Shown here one piece after another: positions 36,211-44,995 of a stretch of DNA of 64,000 bases. The stretch lies in the NCBI RefSeq assembly GCF_007830515.1, contig NZ_VLKT01000039.1, positions 1 through 64,000 of the forward strand. Direction: 5' to 3'. Both the position numbers and the translations under genes were made by a program. Position 1 is the first letter of the stretch, and the number at the start of each line of letters is the position of its first letter. Under the pieces are notes generated by a model. The model was not told where the DNA came from. It saw only the letters and a list, made by a program, of their open reading frames with translations, and searched no databases. This DNA is from Mesorhizobium tianshanense (lineage in GTDB: Bacteria; Pseudomonadota; Alphaproteobacteria; Rhizobiales; Rhizobiaceae).

Positions 36211-37692
36211 TCAAACCGGCAAGGATCGCAGTCCGGTCGGAGGGGTCGTCTTAGGCACAGGCGCCGGGGCAAGCTGCTTGGCCATGTCGATCAGCGGCAG
36301 CCTGATGACCGCGCGAAGGCCTTTGCTTCGGTTCTCCAGCACGACGTCGCCGCCGTGGTGGCGGGCGATGGCGCGGGCAATTGACAGGCCGAGCCCGACG
36401 CCGCCGGTCTCCCGGTTGCGCGACTGCTCCAGGCGGAAGAAGGGGGCGAACACCTGTTCCATATCGCCTGCCGGAATGCCGGATCCGGCGTCCTCGATCA
36501 CGATGTCCAGGCTGTCGGCACTACTGACCAGGCTCACCTCGGCATGCTCGCCGTAGCGGACGGCATTTTCGACGAGGTTGCGGATCGCCCGGCGCAGCGA
36601 GTCCGGACGGCAGCGATACAGCACCTTGGGTCCGTCGCTGACGGTGACGTCTTGACCCAGCTCCGCAAGATCGTCGCATAGGCTACCGACCAGCGCCGAA
36701 AGATCGACGGTCCGCGTCTCCTCTACCGCGGCGTCCTCGCGCGCGAAGGCGAGCGCCGCTTCCGTCATCGTCTGGATTTCCTCGATGGTCTTCAGCATCT
36801 TTTCCTGGAGATCGGGATCCTGGACGAACTCCGCGCGCAGCCGGAGCGAGGTCAGCGGCGTGCGCAGGTCGTGGCTGATCGCTGCCAGCATGCGTGTGCG
36901 GTCCTCGACGAAGCGCTGCAGGCGCTCCTGCATGCGGTTGAACGCCTCGGCGGTCTGGCGGATGTCGTCCGGCCCGGATTCCGGCAGCCGCGGCACGGCC
37001 TCGCCGCGGCCGAACAGTTCAGCGGCATTGGCGAGGCGTCGCAGCGGACGCGCGATTGCACGCGCCCCGAAAATCGCTATGGCGGACAGGATGAGTGCGG
37101 TGAGCGCCAGCGACATCGCTGACTGCGTCGTCCAGAAGGCGTTCGGCATCGCCTTGGCGTAGGCGGCGTTCAGCCATGTGCTGTCGTCGAGGCGGACGGA
37201 AAGGCCCATGCCGTTTGGGGCGGCGTCCATATAAAGAAACTTGGCCGGCCGCGAGAACGGCCTGCCATTGCCGGACAAATCCAGCATGCGCGGCGGCACG
37301 GAAGGATCGGCGGCATCGACTGCGCTCGAAGCCTGTCCGTTCATATAGGCGGCATACTTGCCGGCAATTCCGGGCAGCGGCTTGGCGAGCTGCGTCAGGG
37401 CTTCCTGTTGCCAGGCGAGGGGATTGCTCGGGCCGTCGTCCGAGGTCCAGAAGCGCGTATAAGCCGTGCCGCTGACGTTGAGGATGTCGGGCCGAAGCGA
37501 GGGCGGCGTCGTGTCCAGCAGAAGGGCAAGGGAGGACGTGCGGCTGACGAACTCGCCCTTGGCCGCCGCATGCAAGGCCTGTCCACGCTCGTCCCACGAG
37601 ATCAGAAAGGTGATCGCCTGCGACAGGGCAAGCGCAAGCAGCACCAGCATGAGGAAGCGGGCCGCCAGGCTGCGTCTCCACAACAGCATCAT
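36211..37692 (-). CDS. sensor histidine kinase, EnvZ-like
   Basis: This 493-residue membrane kinase has a first helix (SLAARFLMLVLLALALSQAI), a periplasmic domain of about 145 residues, a second helix (SLALTALILSAIAIFGARA), and HAMP, DHp and HATPase domains. The phosphoacceptor His is near residue 274 in AAISHDLRTPL. The N box is NLVENAVRYG and the G boxes are EDAGSGIP and GGVGLGLSIA. Its signal is unknown. Its start overlaps the response regulator stop by ATGA. The sensed cue may relate to redox or sulfur given the cytochrome c and the sox/Mo hydroxylase genes next door. Confidence 0.92.
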   Translation of the reverse strand: MMLLWRRSLAARFLMLVLLALALSQAITFLISWDERGQALHAAAKGEFVSRTSSLALLLDTTPPSLRPDILNVSGTAYTRFWTSDDGPSNPLAWQQEALTQLAKPLPGIAGKYAAYMNGQASSAVDAADPSVPPRMLDLSGNGRPFSRPAKFLYMDAAPNGMGLSVRLDDSTWLNAAYAKAMPNAFWTTQSAMSLALTALILSAIAIFGARAIARPLRRLANAAELFGRGEAVPRLPESGPDDIRQTAEAFNRMQERLQRFVEDRTRMLAAISHDLRTPLTSLRLRAEFVQDPDLQEKMLKTIEEIQTMTEAALAFAREDAAVEETRTVDLSALVGSLCDDLAELGQDVTVSDGPKVLYRCRPDSLRRAIRNLVENAVRYGEHAEVSLVSSADSLDIVIEDAGSGIPAGDMEQVFAPFFRLEQSRNRETGGVGLGLSIARAIARHHGGDVVLENRSKGLRAVIRLPLIDMAKQLAPAPVPKTTPPTGLRSLPV

Positions 37693-38408
37693 GCCTGGGC
37701 CACCTCGGCCGTGAAGCAATAGCCGCCGCCCCAGTGCGTCTTGATCAGCATCGGGTTCTTCGGGTCCGCCTCGATCTTCTTGCGCAGCCGGCTCACCTGG
37801 TTGTCGATGGCCCGGTCGAAACCGTCGGCGGTGCGCCCGACCGTGAGGTCGAGCAGTTGATCCCGGCTGAGCACGATCCCGACATGCTCGATGAAGGCGG
37901 TCAGAAGGCGGAATTCAGCCGTGCTGAGCGCTACCGCCACGCCGTCGAGCCCAACCAGCTCGCGGCGGCCGACATTCAGCGTCCAGCGGTCGAACCGCAA
38001 CGCGTTCGACTTGAGACGGCCACGCTGCGGCGGCAGGCTGTGAACGCGCCTGAGCACGGCCTTGATCCGCGCCAGCAATTCCCGCGGATTGAACGGCTTG
38101 GTCAGATAGTCGTCGGCCCCGATTTCAAGGCCGACGATCCGGTCGATCTCCTCGGCCATGGCGGTCAGGAAGATGATCGGAACGTCGACCGTCCCGCGCA
38201 CGTGCCGGCAGGCGGTAATGCCGTCGTCGCCAGGCATCATGATGTCGAGGACGATGAGGTCGGGCAGGCTGCGGTCGAGCAGCCGCTTGAGCGCCGCGGT
38301 GCTGTCGGCGACACTGACGCGGTAACCCTGCTGGGTGAGGTACTTCCCCACGAGATCGCGGATGTCCCTGTGGTCGTCGACGACCGCGATGTGCTGCGCT
38401 GCTTCCAT
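37689..38408 (-). CDS. OmpR-family response regulator
   Basis: This 239-residue regulator has a receiver domain with the phosphorylated Asp55 in DLIVLDIMMPGDDG and acidic residues VVDDHRD. Its C-terminal OmpR winged helix has STAEFRLLTAFIEHVG and the DNA-contact segment FDRAIDNQVSRLRKKIE. ATG 38408 with ggag upstream is preferred to TTG 38429. It stands divergent to the molybdenum hydroxylase/sox operon, and a 10-bp-spaced direct repeat between them (38528-38544) is a fitting target. Confidence 0.92.
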   Translation of the reverse strand: MEAAQHIAVVDDHRDIRDLVGKYLTQQGYRVSVADSTAALKRLLDRSLPDLIVLDIMMPGDDGITACRHVRGTVDVPIIFLTAMAEEIDRIVGLEIGADDYLTKPFNPRELLARIKAVLRRVHSLPPQRGRLKSNALRFDRWTLNVGRRELVGLDGVAVALSTAEFRLLTAFIEHVGIVLSRDQLLDLTVGRTADGFDRAIDNQVSRLRKKIEADPKNPMLIKTHWGGGYCFTAEVAQA

Positions 38409-38527
38409 GCATTGCTCCAAGGCCGCCAAATAGTCGGCCAGTATCGACGATATCTAGTTCGCGTCTACACGGATGATCACCTTCCGCACCATGGCGGCAA
38501 GCTCGCGCAGGTTCAACAAAACGTGAG

Positions 38528-38544
38528 AAGTGTAACGAAGTGTA
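38528..38544. promoter_or_regulatory. AAGTGTA direct repeat, candidate OmpR-type site
   Basis: AAGTGTA-acg-AAGTGTA: two identical seven-base half-sites 10 bases apart, the spacing OmpR/PhoB-type dimers use. It lies in the divergent region between the response regulator and the molybdenum hydroxylase genes. Confidence 0.5.
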
Positions 38545-38724
38545 TCAGCGCCCGCGCCTGCGACAGCTTGCGATGAACTACCGGTCGTCCGGACAAGGTT
38601 CTGCGACAGCTCCTGGCTAGCTTGGCCTCGTCGCTAGCCGGGACTTCCGGTCTTTGCCGCCAGGCCATGCTGCACGGCATCCGGCCGGCGGTCCTCGCCA
38701 GCCTTGTTCGAAAGGATTTGCACA

Positions 38725-39195
38725 ATGGCCAGACTAACCATCAACGGCGCGCCCCGTGATATCGAGGTCGATCCGGACACGCCGCTGCTGTGGGTGATCC
38801 GCGAGCAGATCGGGCTTACCGGGACGAAGTACGGCTGCGGGGTTGCCGCCTGCGGCGCCTGTACCGTCCATATAGACGGCGTCGCCACGCGCTCCTGCGT
38901 GCTTCCGGTGAGCGCGGTCGAGCCGGACCAGCAAATCACCACGATCGAGGGGCTTTCGCCGGACAGTTCGCATCCGGTCCAACAGGCGTGGCTGGCACTC
39001 GATGTGCCGCAATGCGGTTACTGCCAGGCTGGCATGATCATGGCTGCGGCGGGTCTGCTCATGCAGAACCCGAATCCGACGGACGAGGACATCAACGCCG
39101 AGATCACCAATATCTGCCGCTGCGGCACCTACAACCGGGTGCGCGCCGCGATCAAGCTGGCCGCCAATAGCGGCGAAGCTGTGCAGCGCGGTTGA
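38725..39195 (+). CDS. molybdenum hydroxylase small subunit, [2Fe-2S] (IorA-like)
   Basis: This 156-residue iron-sulfur subunit passes electrons from the molybdenum site. Its first cluster cysteines are in KYGCGVAACGACTVHIDG, and the second cluster's are in QCGYCQAGMIM and NICRCGTYNRVR. Length and motifs match isoquinoline 1-oxidoreductase and aldehyde dehydrogenase small subunits. ATG 38725 follows aaagga. It heads an apparent operon with the large subunit and the sox genes. Confidence 0.92.
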   Translation: MARLTINGAPRDIEVDPDTPLLWVIREQIGLTGTKYGCGVAACGACTVHIDGVATRSCVLPVSAVEPDQQITTIEGLSPDSSHPVQQAWLALDVPQCGYCQAGMIMAAAGLLMQNPNPTDEDINAEITNICRCGTYNRVRAAIKLAANSGEAVQRG

Positions 39196-39207
39196 AGGAG
39201 AACGTTC

Positions 39208-41382
39208 ATGAACGCCATAATTTCCATCTCCCGCCGCAGCTTCATCGTCGGCGTGGCCACCACGGCCGGCGGTCTGTCCCTGGGCTTCAACCTGCCGTTC
39301 ATCAAGGCGGCACTTGCCGAGGGCGCCGAGACGGCGCCGGAGATCAATGCCTGGGTGGTGATCAGGCCCGACGACACGGTGGTCATCCGCATCGCCCGCT
39401 CCGAGATGGGGCAGGGGACGCTGACCGGCCTGGCGCAACTGGTCGCCGAGGAGTTGAATTGCGACTGGTCCAAGGTCACGACCGAATATCCGTCGCCGGC
39501 GCAGAACCTCGCGCGCGATCGCGTGTGGGGCAATTTCTCGACCGGGGGCAGCCGCGGCATCCGCGAGTCGCACGAATATGTGCGCATTGGTGGCGCCGTC
39601 GCGCGCGAGATGCTGATCGCCGCAGCGGCCGCCGAATGGGGTGTGCCGGCCAGCGAATGCACCGCCAGGATGGGCATGGTCACACATCCAGCATCGGATC
39701 GCGCCACCTTTTATGGACAGTTGGCCGCCGCCGCCGCGCGGATGACGCCGCCTGCCAATGTTACGCTGAAGGACCCGAAGGATTGGACCATAGCCGGCAA
39801 GCCGCTGCCGCGGCTCGACACCGCTGACAAGCTCAACGGCAGCCAGGTCTATGGCGTCGACCTCAAGCTGCCGAACATGCTCAACGCGGCGATCCGGGCC
39901 TGCCCGTATTTCGGCGGCAAGGTGGAGAGCTTCGACGCGGCGGCGGTCGCGAGCATGCCCGGCGTGCGCACCGTCGTTCAGGTCGACGAGACCGCCGTTG
40001 CGGTTGTCGCCGACACGTGGTGGCGGGCAAAGACCGCTCTCGATGCCCTGCCGGTCGTCTGGGACGAAGGTCCCAACAGGCAGGTCACCAGCGCCTCGAT
40101 CGCGGCGATGCTCGAAGAGGGGCTCGGCGCGAATGACGCCTTCATCGGCGCCGAGCAGGGCGATGCTGGTGCTGCCCTGTCCGCTGCCGACCGGACGGTC
40201 ACGGCGACCTATGCCTTCCCCTATCAGAACCACGCGACCATGGAGCCGATGAACGCGACGGCGCTCTACACGCCGGAGCGTTGCGAGGTATGGGTGCCGA
40301 CCCAGAACGGCGAGGCGAGCCTTGCGGCGGCGGCCGAGGCCGCCGGCCTTCCGGTGCAGCAATGCGAGGTGCACAAGATCCATCTCGGCGGCGGCTTCGG
40401 CCGGCGGGGCAACTTCCAGGACTACGTGCGCCAGTCGGTCAGCATCGCCAGGCAGGTGCCAGGAGCGCCCGTAAAGCTCGTCTGGTCGCGCGAGGAGGAC
40501 ATGCTGCACGGCGCCTATCACCCGACCACGCGATGCCGGCTGACGGGCGCGCTCGACGCGGACGGCAACCTGACCGCTCTGCACATGCGCATATCCGGCC
40601 AGTCGATCCTTGCCGCGGTGCGGCCGGAAGGCATGCAGAACGGCATGGACCCGGTCGTCTTCCAGGGCCTCGTCCTCAATGGCACGGAAGGCACGCTGGG
40701 ATATACGGTGGACAATCTGCTTGTCGACCATGCCATGCGCAACCCGCCGATCCCGCCAGGCTTCTGGCGTGGCGTGAACCTCAACCAGAACGCGCTCTAC
40801 GTCGAGTGTTTCATGGACGAACTCGCCCATGCGGCCGGCGTCGACCCGCTCGCCTTCCGACGCAAGCTGATGGCCAACCATCCAAAGCACCTCGCCGTGT
40901 TGGAGGCGGTTGCCGAACGGATCGGCTGGGATACCCCGCCCGCGGCTGGCATTCACCGCGGCCTGGCGCAGATCATGGGCTTCGGCAGTTATGTGGCGGC
41001 GGCAGCGGAGGTATCGGTCACCGACGGGCAGCTCAGGATCCTCCGCATCGTGGCGGCCACCGATCCGGGTCATGTCGTCAACCCCGCACAGGTGGAGCGG
41101 CAGGTCGAAGGCTCCTTCGTCTATGGTCTATCCGCCTGCATCTACGGCGAATGCACCGTCAACGGCGGCCGCATGGAACAGGAGAACTTCGACAGCTACG
41201 AGGTCGTGCGCATGGCCGACATGCCGGCGGTGGAGACGATCATACTGCCGTCCGGCGGCTTCTGGGGCGGCGTCGGCGAGCCGACCATCGCGGTCGCCGC
41301 GCCGGCCGTCCTCAATGCGATCTTCGCCGCCACCGGAAAGCGCATCCGCACGCTGCCGCTGAAGAACCATGACCTCGCATGA
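39208..41382 (+). CDS. molybdopterin-dependent hydroxylase large subunit, Tat-exported (IorB-like)
   Basis: This 724-residue xanthine-dehydrogenase-family catalytic subunit has a twin-arginine export signal (ISRRSFIVGVATTAGGLSLG), so the enzyme is periplasmic with its small subunit. MEMGQ-like SEMGQGTLTGLAQL, HLGGGFGRRG for the cofactor and the C-terminal GGFWGGVGEPTI with the catalytic Glu are visible. The best-known relatives are isoquinoline 1-oxidoreductase and membrane aldehyde dehydrogenases; the true substrate is open. No FAD subunit exists, so electrons must leave through cytochrome c, and a cytochrome c gene overlaps its 3' end (41369). Confidence 0.9.
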   Translation: MNAIISISRRSFIVGVATTAGGLSLGFNLPFIKAALAEGAETAPEINAWVVIRPDDTVVIRIARSEMGQGTLTGLAQLVAEELNCDWSKVTTEYPSPAQNLARDRVWGNFSTGGSRGIRESHEYVRIGGAVAREMLIAAAAAEWGVPASECTARMGMVTHPASDRATFYGQLAAAAARMTPPANVTLKDPKDWTIAGKPLPRLDTADKLNGSQVYGVDLKLPNMLNAAIRACPYFGGKVESFDAAAVASMPGVRTVVQVDETAVAVVADTWWRAKTALDALPVVWDEGPNRQVTSASIAAMLEEGLGANDAFIGAEQGDAGAALSAADRTVTATYAFPYQNHATMEPMNATALYTPERCEVWVPTQNGEASLAAAAEAAGLPVQQCEVHKIHLGGGFGRRGNFQDYVRQSVSIARQVPGAPVKLVWSREEDMLHGAYHPTTRCRLTGALDADGNLTALHMRISGQSILAAVRPEGMQNGMDPVVFQGLVLNGTEGTLGYTVDNLLVDHAMRNPPIPPGFWRGVNLNQNALYVECFMDELAHAAGVDPLAFRRKLMANHPKHLAVLEAVAERIGWDTPPAAGIHRGLAQIMGFGSYVAAAAEVSVTDGQLRILRIVAATDPGHVVNPAQVERQVEGSFVYGLSACIYGECTVNGGRMEQENFDSYEVVRMADMPAVETIILPSGGFWGGVGEPTIAVAAPAVLNAIFAATGKRIRTLPLKNHDLA

Positions 41383-41713
41383 CCTGAGCGCTTCGAAGGA
41401 TAGGCGCGGCAGACGATCGCTCGCGCCCGTCTTGCTTATGACGCTCGTGGCTAGCGCGCCGGCATGGGCCGACGCGGCGCCCGGTGCGGCGGCATGCACC
41501 GGTTGTCACGGGCCGGCGGCGCTCGGCTCAGCCATCCCCTCGCTCGACGGCCACGCGGCGGCTGATATCGTCGCCCCGATGCAGGCCTTCCGTTCCGGTG
41601 AGCGTGAGGCGACTGTGATGGATCGCATCGCCAGGGGATTTACCGAGGAAGAGACGCGCGCCATCGCCGAATGGCTCGCCAAGCCGGAGGCGGCACGCCA
41701 TGCCAAGCCGTAG
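41369..41713 (+). CDS. small periplasmic cytochrome c (flavocytochrome c partner-like)
   Basis: This 114-residue protein has a signal-like hydrophobic segment (SLAPVLLMTLVASAPAWA), one haem motif AACTGCHGPAALGSAIPSL and little else than the class I helix pattern. The position between the molybdenum hydroxylase and the SoxF-like flavoprotein fits either the electron acceptor of the hydroxylase or the haem subunit of flavocytochrome c sulfide dehydrogenase (FccA/SoxE type). It overlaps both neighbours. Confidence 0.86.
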   Translation: MTSHDLSASKDRRGRRSLAPVLLMTLVASAPAWADAAPGAAACTGCHGPAALGSAIPSLDGHAAADIVAPMQAFRSGEREATVMDRIARGFTEEETRAIAEWLAKPEAARHAKP

Positions 41714-42962
41714 AGCCTGGATCGGCGGCGCGGCGGCCAGCGTCGCCGCGGCCGTCCTTGCCGCGCCGCAGGTGCGCGCGCAGGCGCAGCCCAGTGTGCT
41801 CGTGGTCGGCGGCGGCTTTGCCGGGGCCAGCTGCGCCCGGGCACTGAAGCAACTGGATCGCGACCTTGCCGTGACGCTGATCGAGCCGGAGGCGGACTAT
41901 TTGGCCTGCCCGTTCAGCAATGCCGTGCTTGCAGGGCTGCGCGGCATCGAGGCGCAGACCTTCCGCTATGACCGGTTCAGCGACGTCAGGCTGATCCGCA
42001 GGCGCGCGGTCGCCGTCGATGCCGAGCGCCGGCGCGTTCGGCTGGATGACGGTACGGACATCGGCTACGTCAGGCTGGTGCTGGCGCCGGGTGTCGACCT
42101 GCGCTTTGACGCGTTGCCGGGCTACGACGAGGCGGCGGCAGAGATCATGCCGCATGCCTGGAAGGCGGGGGCGCAGACGCTGCTGCTGCGCGACCAGCTC
42201 ACGGCGATGCCGGACGGTGGGGTCGTCATCCTCTCCGCGCCAGCCAATCCGTTCCGCTGCCCGCCCGGTCCCTACGAGCGGGCAAGCCTGATCGCGCACT
42301 ACCTCAAGACCAGCAAGCCACGTTCCAAGCTGATCATCCTCGACGCCAAGGATGCCTTTTCGAAGCAGCGGCTGTTCGAAGCGGCCTGGCTGGAGCTCTA
42401 TCCCGGCCTGATCGAATGGGTGCCGCTGTCCTCGGGCGGCAGGGTAACGGAAGTCGACCCGGCGACAAGGACGCTGGTGACCGAGTTCGGCAGCCACAAG
42501 GCCGCTATCGCCAACGTGATCCCGCCGCAGCGCGCGGGCAAGATCGCGCAGTCGGCCGGCGTCGCGGATCAGACGGGCTGGTGCCCGATCGACCCGGTCA
42601 CCTTCGAGTCCCGGCTGCAGCCATCGATCCATGTCATCGGCGACGCGGCGATCGGCGGGGCGATGCCGAAATCCGCCTTCAGCGCCAACGCCCAGGCAAA
42701 AGCCTGCGCCGCGGCGGTCGCCGCCCTCGTCAGGGAGCGGCAGCCGGTGCCGCCGAAGCTCATCAATACTTGCTACAGCCTGGTCGCGCCCGGCTACGGC
42801 ATCTCGATCGCCGGCGTCTACCAGCCGCGCGCCGGCCTGCTTGCCGAGGTGGAGGGTGCGGGCGGCACCAGCCCGCTCGAAGCGCCACCCTCCGTCCGCG
42901 AACTGGAAGCAGCCTATGCGCAGGACTGGTTCCGAACGATCACCAATGAAGTGTTCGGATGA
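41700..42962 (+). CDS. soxF: sulfide dehydrogenase flavoprotein (SoxF/FccB-like)
   Basis: This 420-residue FAD protein has a twin-arginine signal (PSRRAWIGGAAASVAAAVLA), then VLVVGGGFAGASCARAL (FAD). The segment YLACPFSNAVLAG holds the Cys that covalently binds FAD in flavocytochrome c. GDAAIGGAMPKSAFSAN and the FccB C-terminal block NTCYSLVAPGYGISIAGVYQ follow. It would oxidise sulfide or reactivate SoxYZ in the periplasm, passing electrons to the cytochrome c encoded just upstream. Start and end overlap both neighbours. Confidence 0.87.
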   Translation: MPSRRAWIGGAAASVAAAVLAAPQVRAQAQPSVLVVGGGFAGASCARALKQLDRDLAVTLIEPEADYLACPFSNAVLAGLRGIEAQTFRYDRFSDVRLIRRRAVAVDAERRRVRLDDGTDIGYVRLVLAPGVDLRFDALPGYDEAAAEIMPHAWKAGAQTLLLRDQLTAMPDGGVVILSAPANPFRCPPGPYERASLIAHYLKTSKPRSKLIILDAKDAFSKQRLFEAAWLELYPGLIEWVPLSSGGRVTEVDPATRTLVTEFGSHKAAIANVIPPQRAGKIAQSAGVADQTGWCPIDPVTFESRLQPSIHVIGDAAIGGAMPKSAFSANAQAKACAAAVAALVRERQPVPPKLINTCYSLVAPGYGISIAGVYQPRAGLLAEVEGAGGTSPLEAPPSVRELEAAYAQDWFRTITNEVFG

Positions 42963-43411
42963 TGAGGATGGCTTGCCTTGCTCTTACGGGATTGCTGCGT
43001 GCGGCCACGCCCGGTGCCGGCGAGGAGGCGAGGTCCTATGCCGTGACCGGCGATACGATCATGGAGCCTCTGGCCGGCGGCAAGGGCGATCCGGCGCGGG
43101 GCGCCGCGCTGATCTCGGACCGGCAGCGCAGCCTCTGCACGCTCTGCCACAGCGGGCCATTTCCCGATGCGCATCTGCACGGCACGCTGGCGCCCGACCT
43201 GACAGGCGTCGGGGCGAGGCTTTCTGAAGGCCAGATCCGGCTGCGCGTGGTCGACATGAAGCGGCTGGCGCCGAATACGATCATGCCTGCCTACTACAGG
43301 ATCGCGGATGAGGAAGGCCGGCGCGTCGCCACCGTCTGGCGCGGCAAGCCGATCCTGACCGGTGCCGATATCGAGGATATCGTCGCCTATCTCACGACGC
43401 TGAAGGGGTGA
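42959..43411 (+). CDS. soxX: sulfur-oxidation monohaem cytochrome SoxX
   Basis: This 150-residue periplasmic protein has an N-terminal export segment, a haem site RSLCTLCHSGPFPD and the SoxX signature region GTLAPDLTGVGARLSEGQIR with MKRLAPNTIMPAYY (axial Met). SoxX pairs with SoxA to attach sulfur substrates to SoxY. Its gene overlaps soxF by ATGA and ends at soxY. Confidence 0.9.
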   Translation: MMRMACLALTGLLRAATPGAGEEARSYAVTGDTIMEPLAGGKGDPARGAALISDRQRSLCTLCHSGPFPDAHLHGTLAPDLTGVGARLSEGQIRLRVVDMKRLAPNTIMPAYYRIADEEGRRVATVWRGKPILTGADIEDIVAYLTTLKG

Positions 43412-43413
43412 TC

Positions 43414-43896
43414 ATGCACGAAGGCCCGCTTCGAGTTCACGGAAGGTTGGTCGGACGGCGGCAACTTCTTCGGGCCGGCATGACCGGCCTGCTGGTGACC
43501 AGTCTGCCGCGCTGGGCCATTGCCCGTCCGAGCCTCGACGAAGCGATCCGCGCCTTCACCAGGGGAGCCGACGTTCTCGACGGCCGCGTCCGGCTCGACC
43601 TGCCACCTCTGGTTGAGAACGGCAATGCGGTCGGGATCACAGTCGCCGCCGAGAGCCCGATGACCGCGGGCGATCATGTCCGCCGCATCGCGGTCTTCAA
43701 CGAGAAGAACCCGGAGGCGAATGTCGCGGTCTTCCATCTCGGCCCGCGCTCTGGCCGCGCCGCGGTCTCGACGCGGATTCGGCTTGCTAGCTCCCAGGTG
43801 GTGGTCGCCGTCGCGGAGATGAGCGACGGCAGCTTCTGGTCGAGCAGGGCGAGCGCGATCGTCACGCTGGCCGCCTGCATCGAGGATCTCTCATAA
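43414..43896 (+). CDS. soxY: SoxY-like sulfur carrier with unusual C-terminus
   Basis: This 160-residue protein has an export signal containing RRQLLRAGMTGLLVTSLPRW and a SoxY immunoglobulin-like fold (VRLDLPPLVENGNAVGITVA and HVRRIAVFNEKNPEANVAVF). In classical SoxY the carrier arm ends in GGCGG; here the chain ends VTLAACIEDLS, so Cys155 remains but the flanking glycines do not. The ATG 43414, five bases after aagggg, is the right start. It probably still carries sulfur bound to Cys155, with altered partners. It overlaps soxZ by one base. Confidence 0.86.
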   Translation: MHEGPLRVHGRLVGRRQLLRAGMTGLLVTSLPRWAIARPSLDEAIRAFTRGADVLDGRVRLDLPPLVENGNAVGITVAAESPMTAGDHVRRIAVFNEKNPEANVAVFHLGPRSGRAAVSTRIRLASSQVVVAVAEMSDGSFWSSRASAIVTLAACIEDLS

Positions 43897-44216
43897 TGGC
43901 TCGCGCGCTCATCAACGTGCCGAAGACGGTCAAACGCGGCGAAATCGTCGAGGTCAGGGCGATGATCGCGCATCCAATGGAAACCGGCTACCGCGTCGGC
44001 CCGAACGGCTCCAACATCCCCCGCGACATCATCCGCCGTTTCGCCTGTACCTATGGAGGCGAGGAGGTGTTTTGGGCCGATCTCCATCCGGCGGTATCGG
44101 CCAATCCCTTCTTCGCCTTCACGCTCGTCGCTTCGACGAGCGGCACGATCAAGTTCACCTGGACCGACGATGTTGGAAAGACGCAAACCGCGTCGGCCGA
44201 AATCACGGTGAGCTGA
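43896..44216 (+). CDS. soxZ: sulfur-oxidation protein SoxZ
   Basis: This 106-residue SoxZ partner of SoxY has RALINVPKTVKRGEIVEVRA, then IAHPMETGYRVG and PFFAFTLVASTSGTIKFTW, matching SoxZ length and beta-sandwich pattern. No signal peptide is present, so it is probably exported in complex with SoxY through the Tat system. It overlaps soxY and soxA. Confidence 0.92.
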   Translation: MARALINVPKTVKRGEIVEVRAMIAHPMETGYRVGPNGSNIPRDIIRRFACTYGGEEVFWADLHPAVSANPFFAFTLVASTSGTIKFTWTDDVGKTQTASAEITVS

Positions 44217-44995
44217 TGCGCGCCCTCTGGGGCCTTGCGGGGATCATCGCGGCGCTCGTCTGCAGCATGGCCATCGCTGTCGCCATCGAAGAAGGCGGAA
44301 GGCGCTCCGGCTTCGACTTCATGACGCCGGAGACACAGGCTTTGCAGGCCGACGACATGAGCAACCCCGGCATGCTGTGGGTGCTGCAAGGCGAGCAGCT
44401 CTGGCAGCAGGCGGAAGGAAGGGCGGGTGTCACCTGCTCCGGCTGCCATGGCGACGCCTCTCAGACGATGCGCGGCGTTGCCACGCGCTACCCGGCCTTT
44501 GATGAGGCGACGGAACGACCGATCGATCTTGCCGGGCGTATCAACTCCTGCCGAACGCGGCAGCAGCAGGCCGAGCCGCTGGCGCCTGAGTCTAACGCGT
44601 TGCTCGCCCTGACGACCTATGTGGCGCACCAGTCGCGCGGCATGCCGATCACGCCGGCGACCGACGCCCGGCTCGCGCCGTTTCGCGACAACGGCCGGCG
44701 TCTGTTCCAGAGCCGCATCGGCCAGCTCGAGCTCTCCTGCGCCTCCTGCCACGACGGCAATTGGGGAAAACGACTAGGCGGCAGCGTCATCCCGCAGGCG
44801 CATCCGACGGGCTATCCGCTCTACCGGCTGGAGTGGCAGACGGTCGGTTCGCTGCAACGGCGCCTGCGCAACTGCATGATCGGGGTCAGGGCCGAGCCCT
44901 TCGCCTTCGGCGCGGCGGAACTCGTTGACCTGGAGCTCCATCTGACGGAGCGGGCCCGCGGCATGCTGGTCGAAACGCCGGCCGTGCGGCCGTGA
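44216..44995 (+). CDS. soxA: sulfur-oxidation dihaem cytochrome SoxA
   Basis: This 259-residue periplasmic protein has an N-terminal membrane/export helix (LAGIIAALVCSMAIAVAI) and two haem motifs, VTCSGCHGDASQ and LSCASCHDGNWG. The late Cys is in LRNCMIGVRAEPF, the ligand region active in forming the SoxY-S-thiosulfonate link. Start ATG 44216 overlaps the soxZ stop (TGATG). It is the last gene of the cluster; no soxB, soxC or soxD follows. Confidence 0.92.
   Translation: MRALWGLAGIIAALVCSMAIAVAIEEGGRRSGFDFMTPETQALQADDMSNPGMLWVLQGEQLWQQAEGRAGVTCSGCHGDASQTMRGVATRYPAFDEATERPIDLAGRINSCRTRQQQAEPLAPESNALLALTTYVAHQSRGMPITPATDARLAPFRDNGRRLFQSRIGQLELSCASCHDGNWGKRLGGSVIPQAHPTGYPLYRLEWQTVGSLQRRLRNCMIGVRAEPFAFGAAELVDLELHLTERARGMLVETPAVRP

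Noticed and set aside
38734..41073. 779-codon open frame on the minus strand opposite the molybdenum hydroxylase genes
   Set aside because: It is the antisense shadow of two clear genes, is Arg/His/Gly-rich without domain motifs and has no ribosome site.
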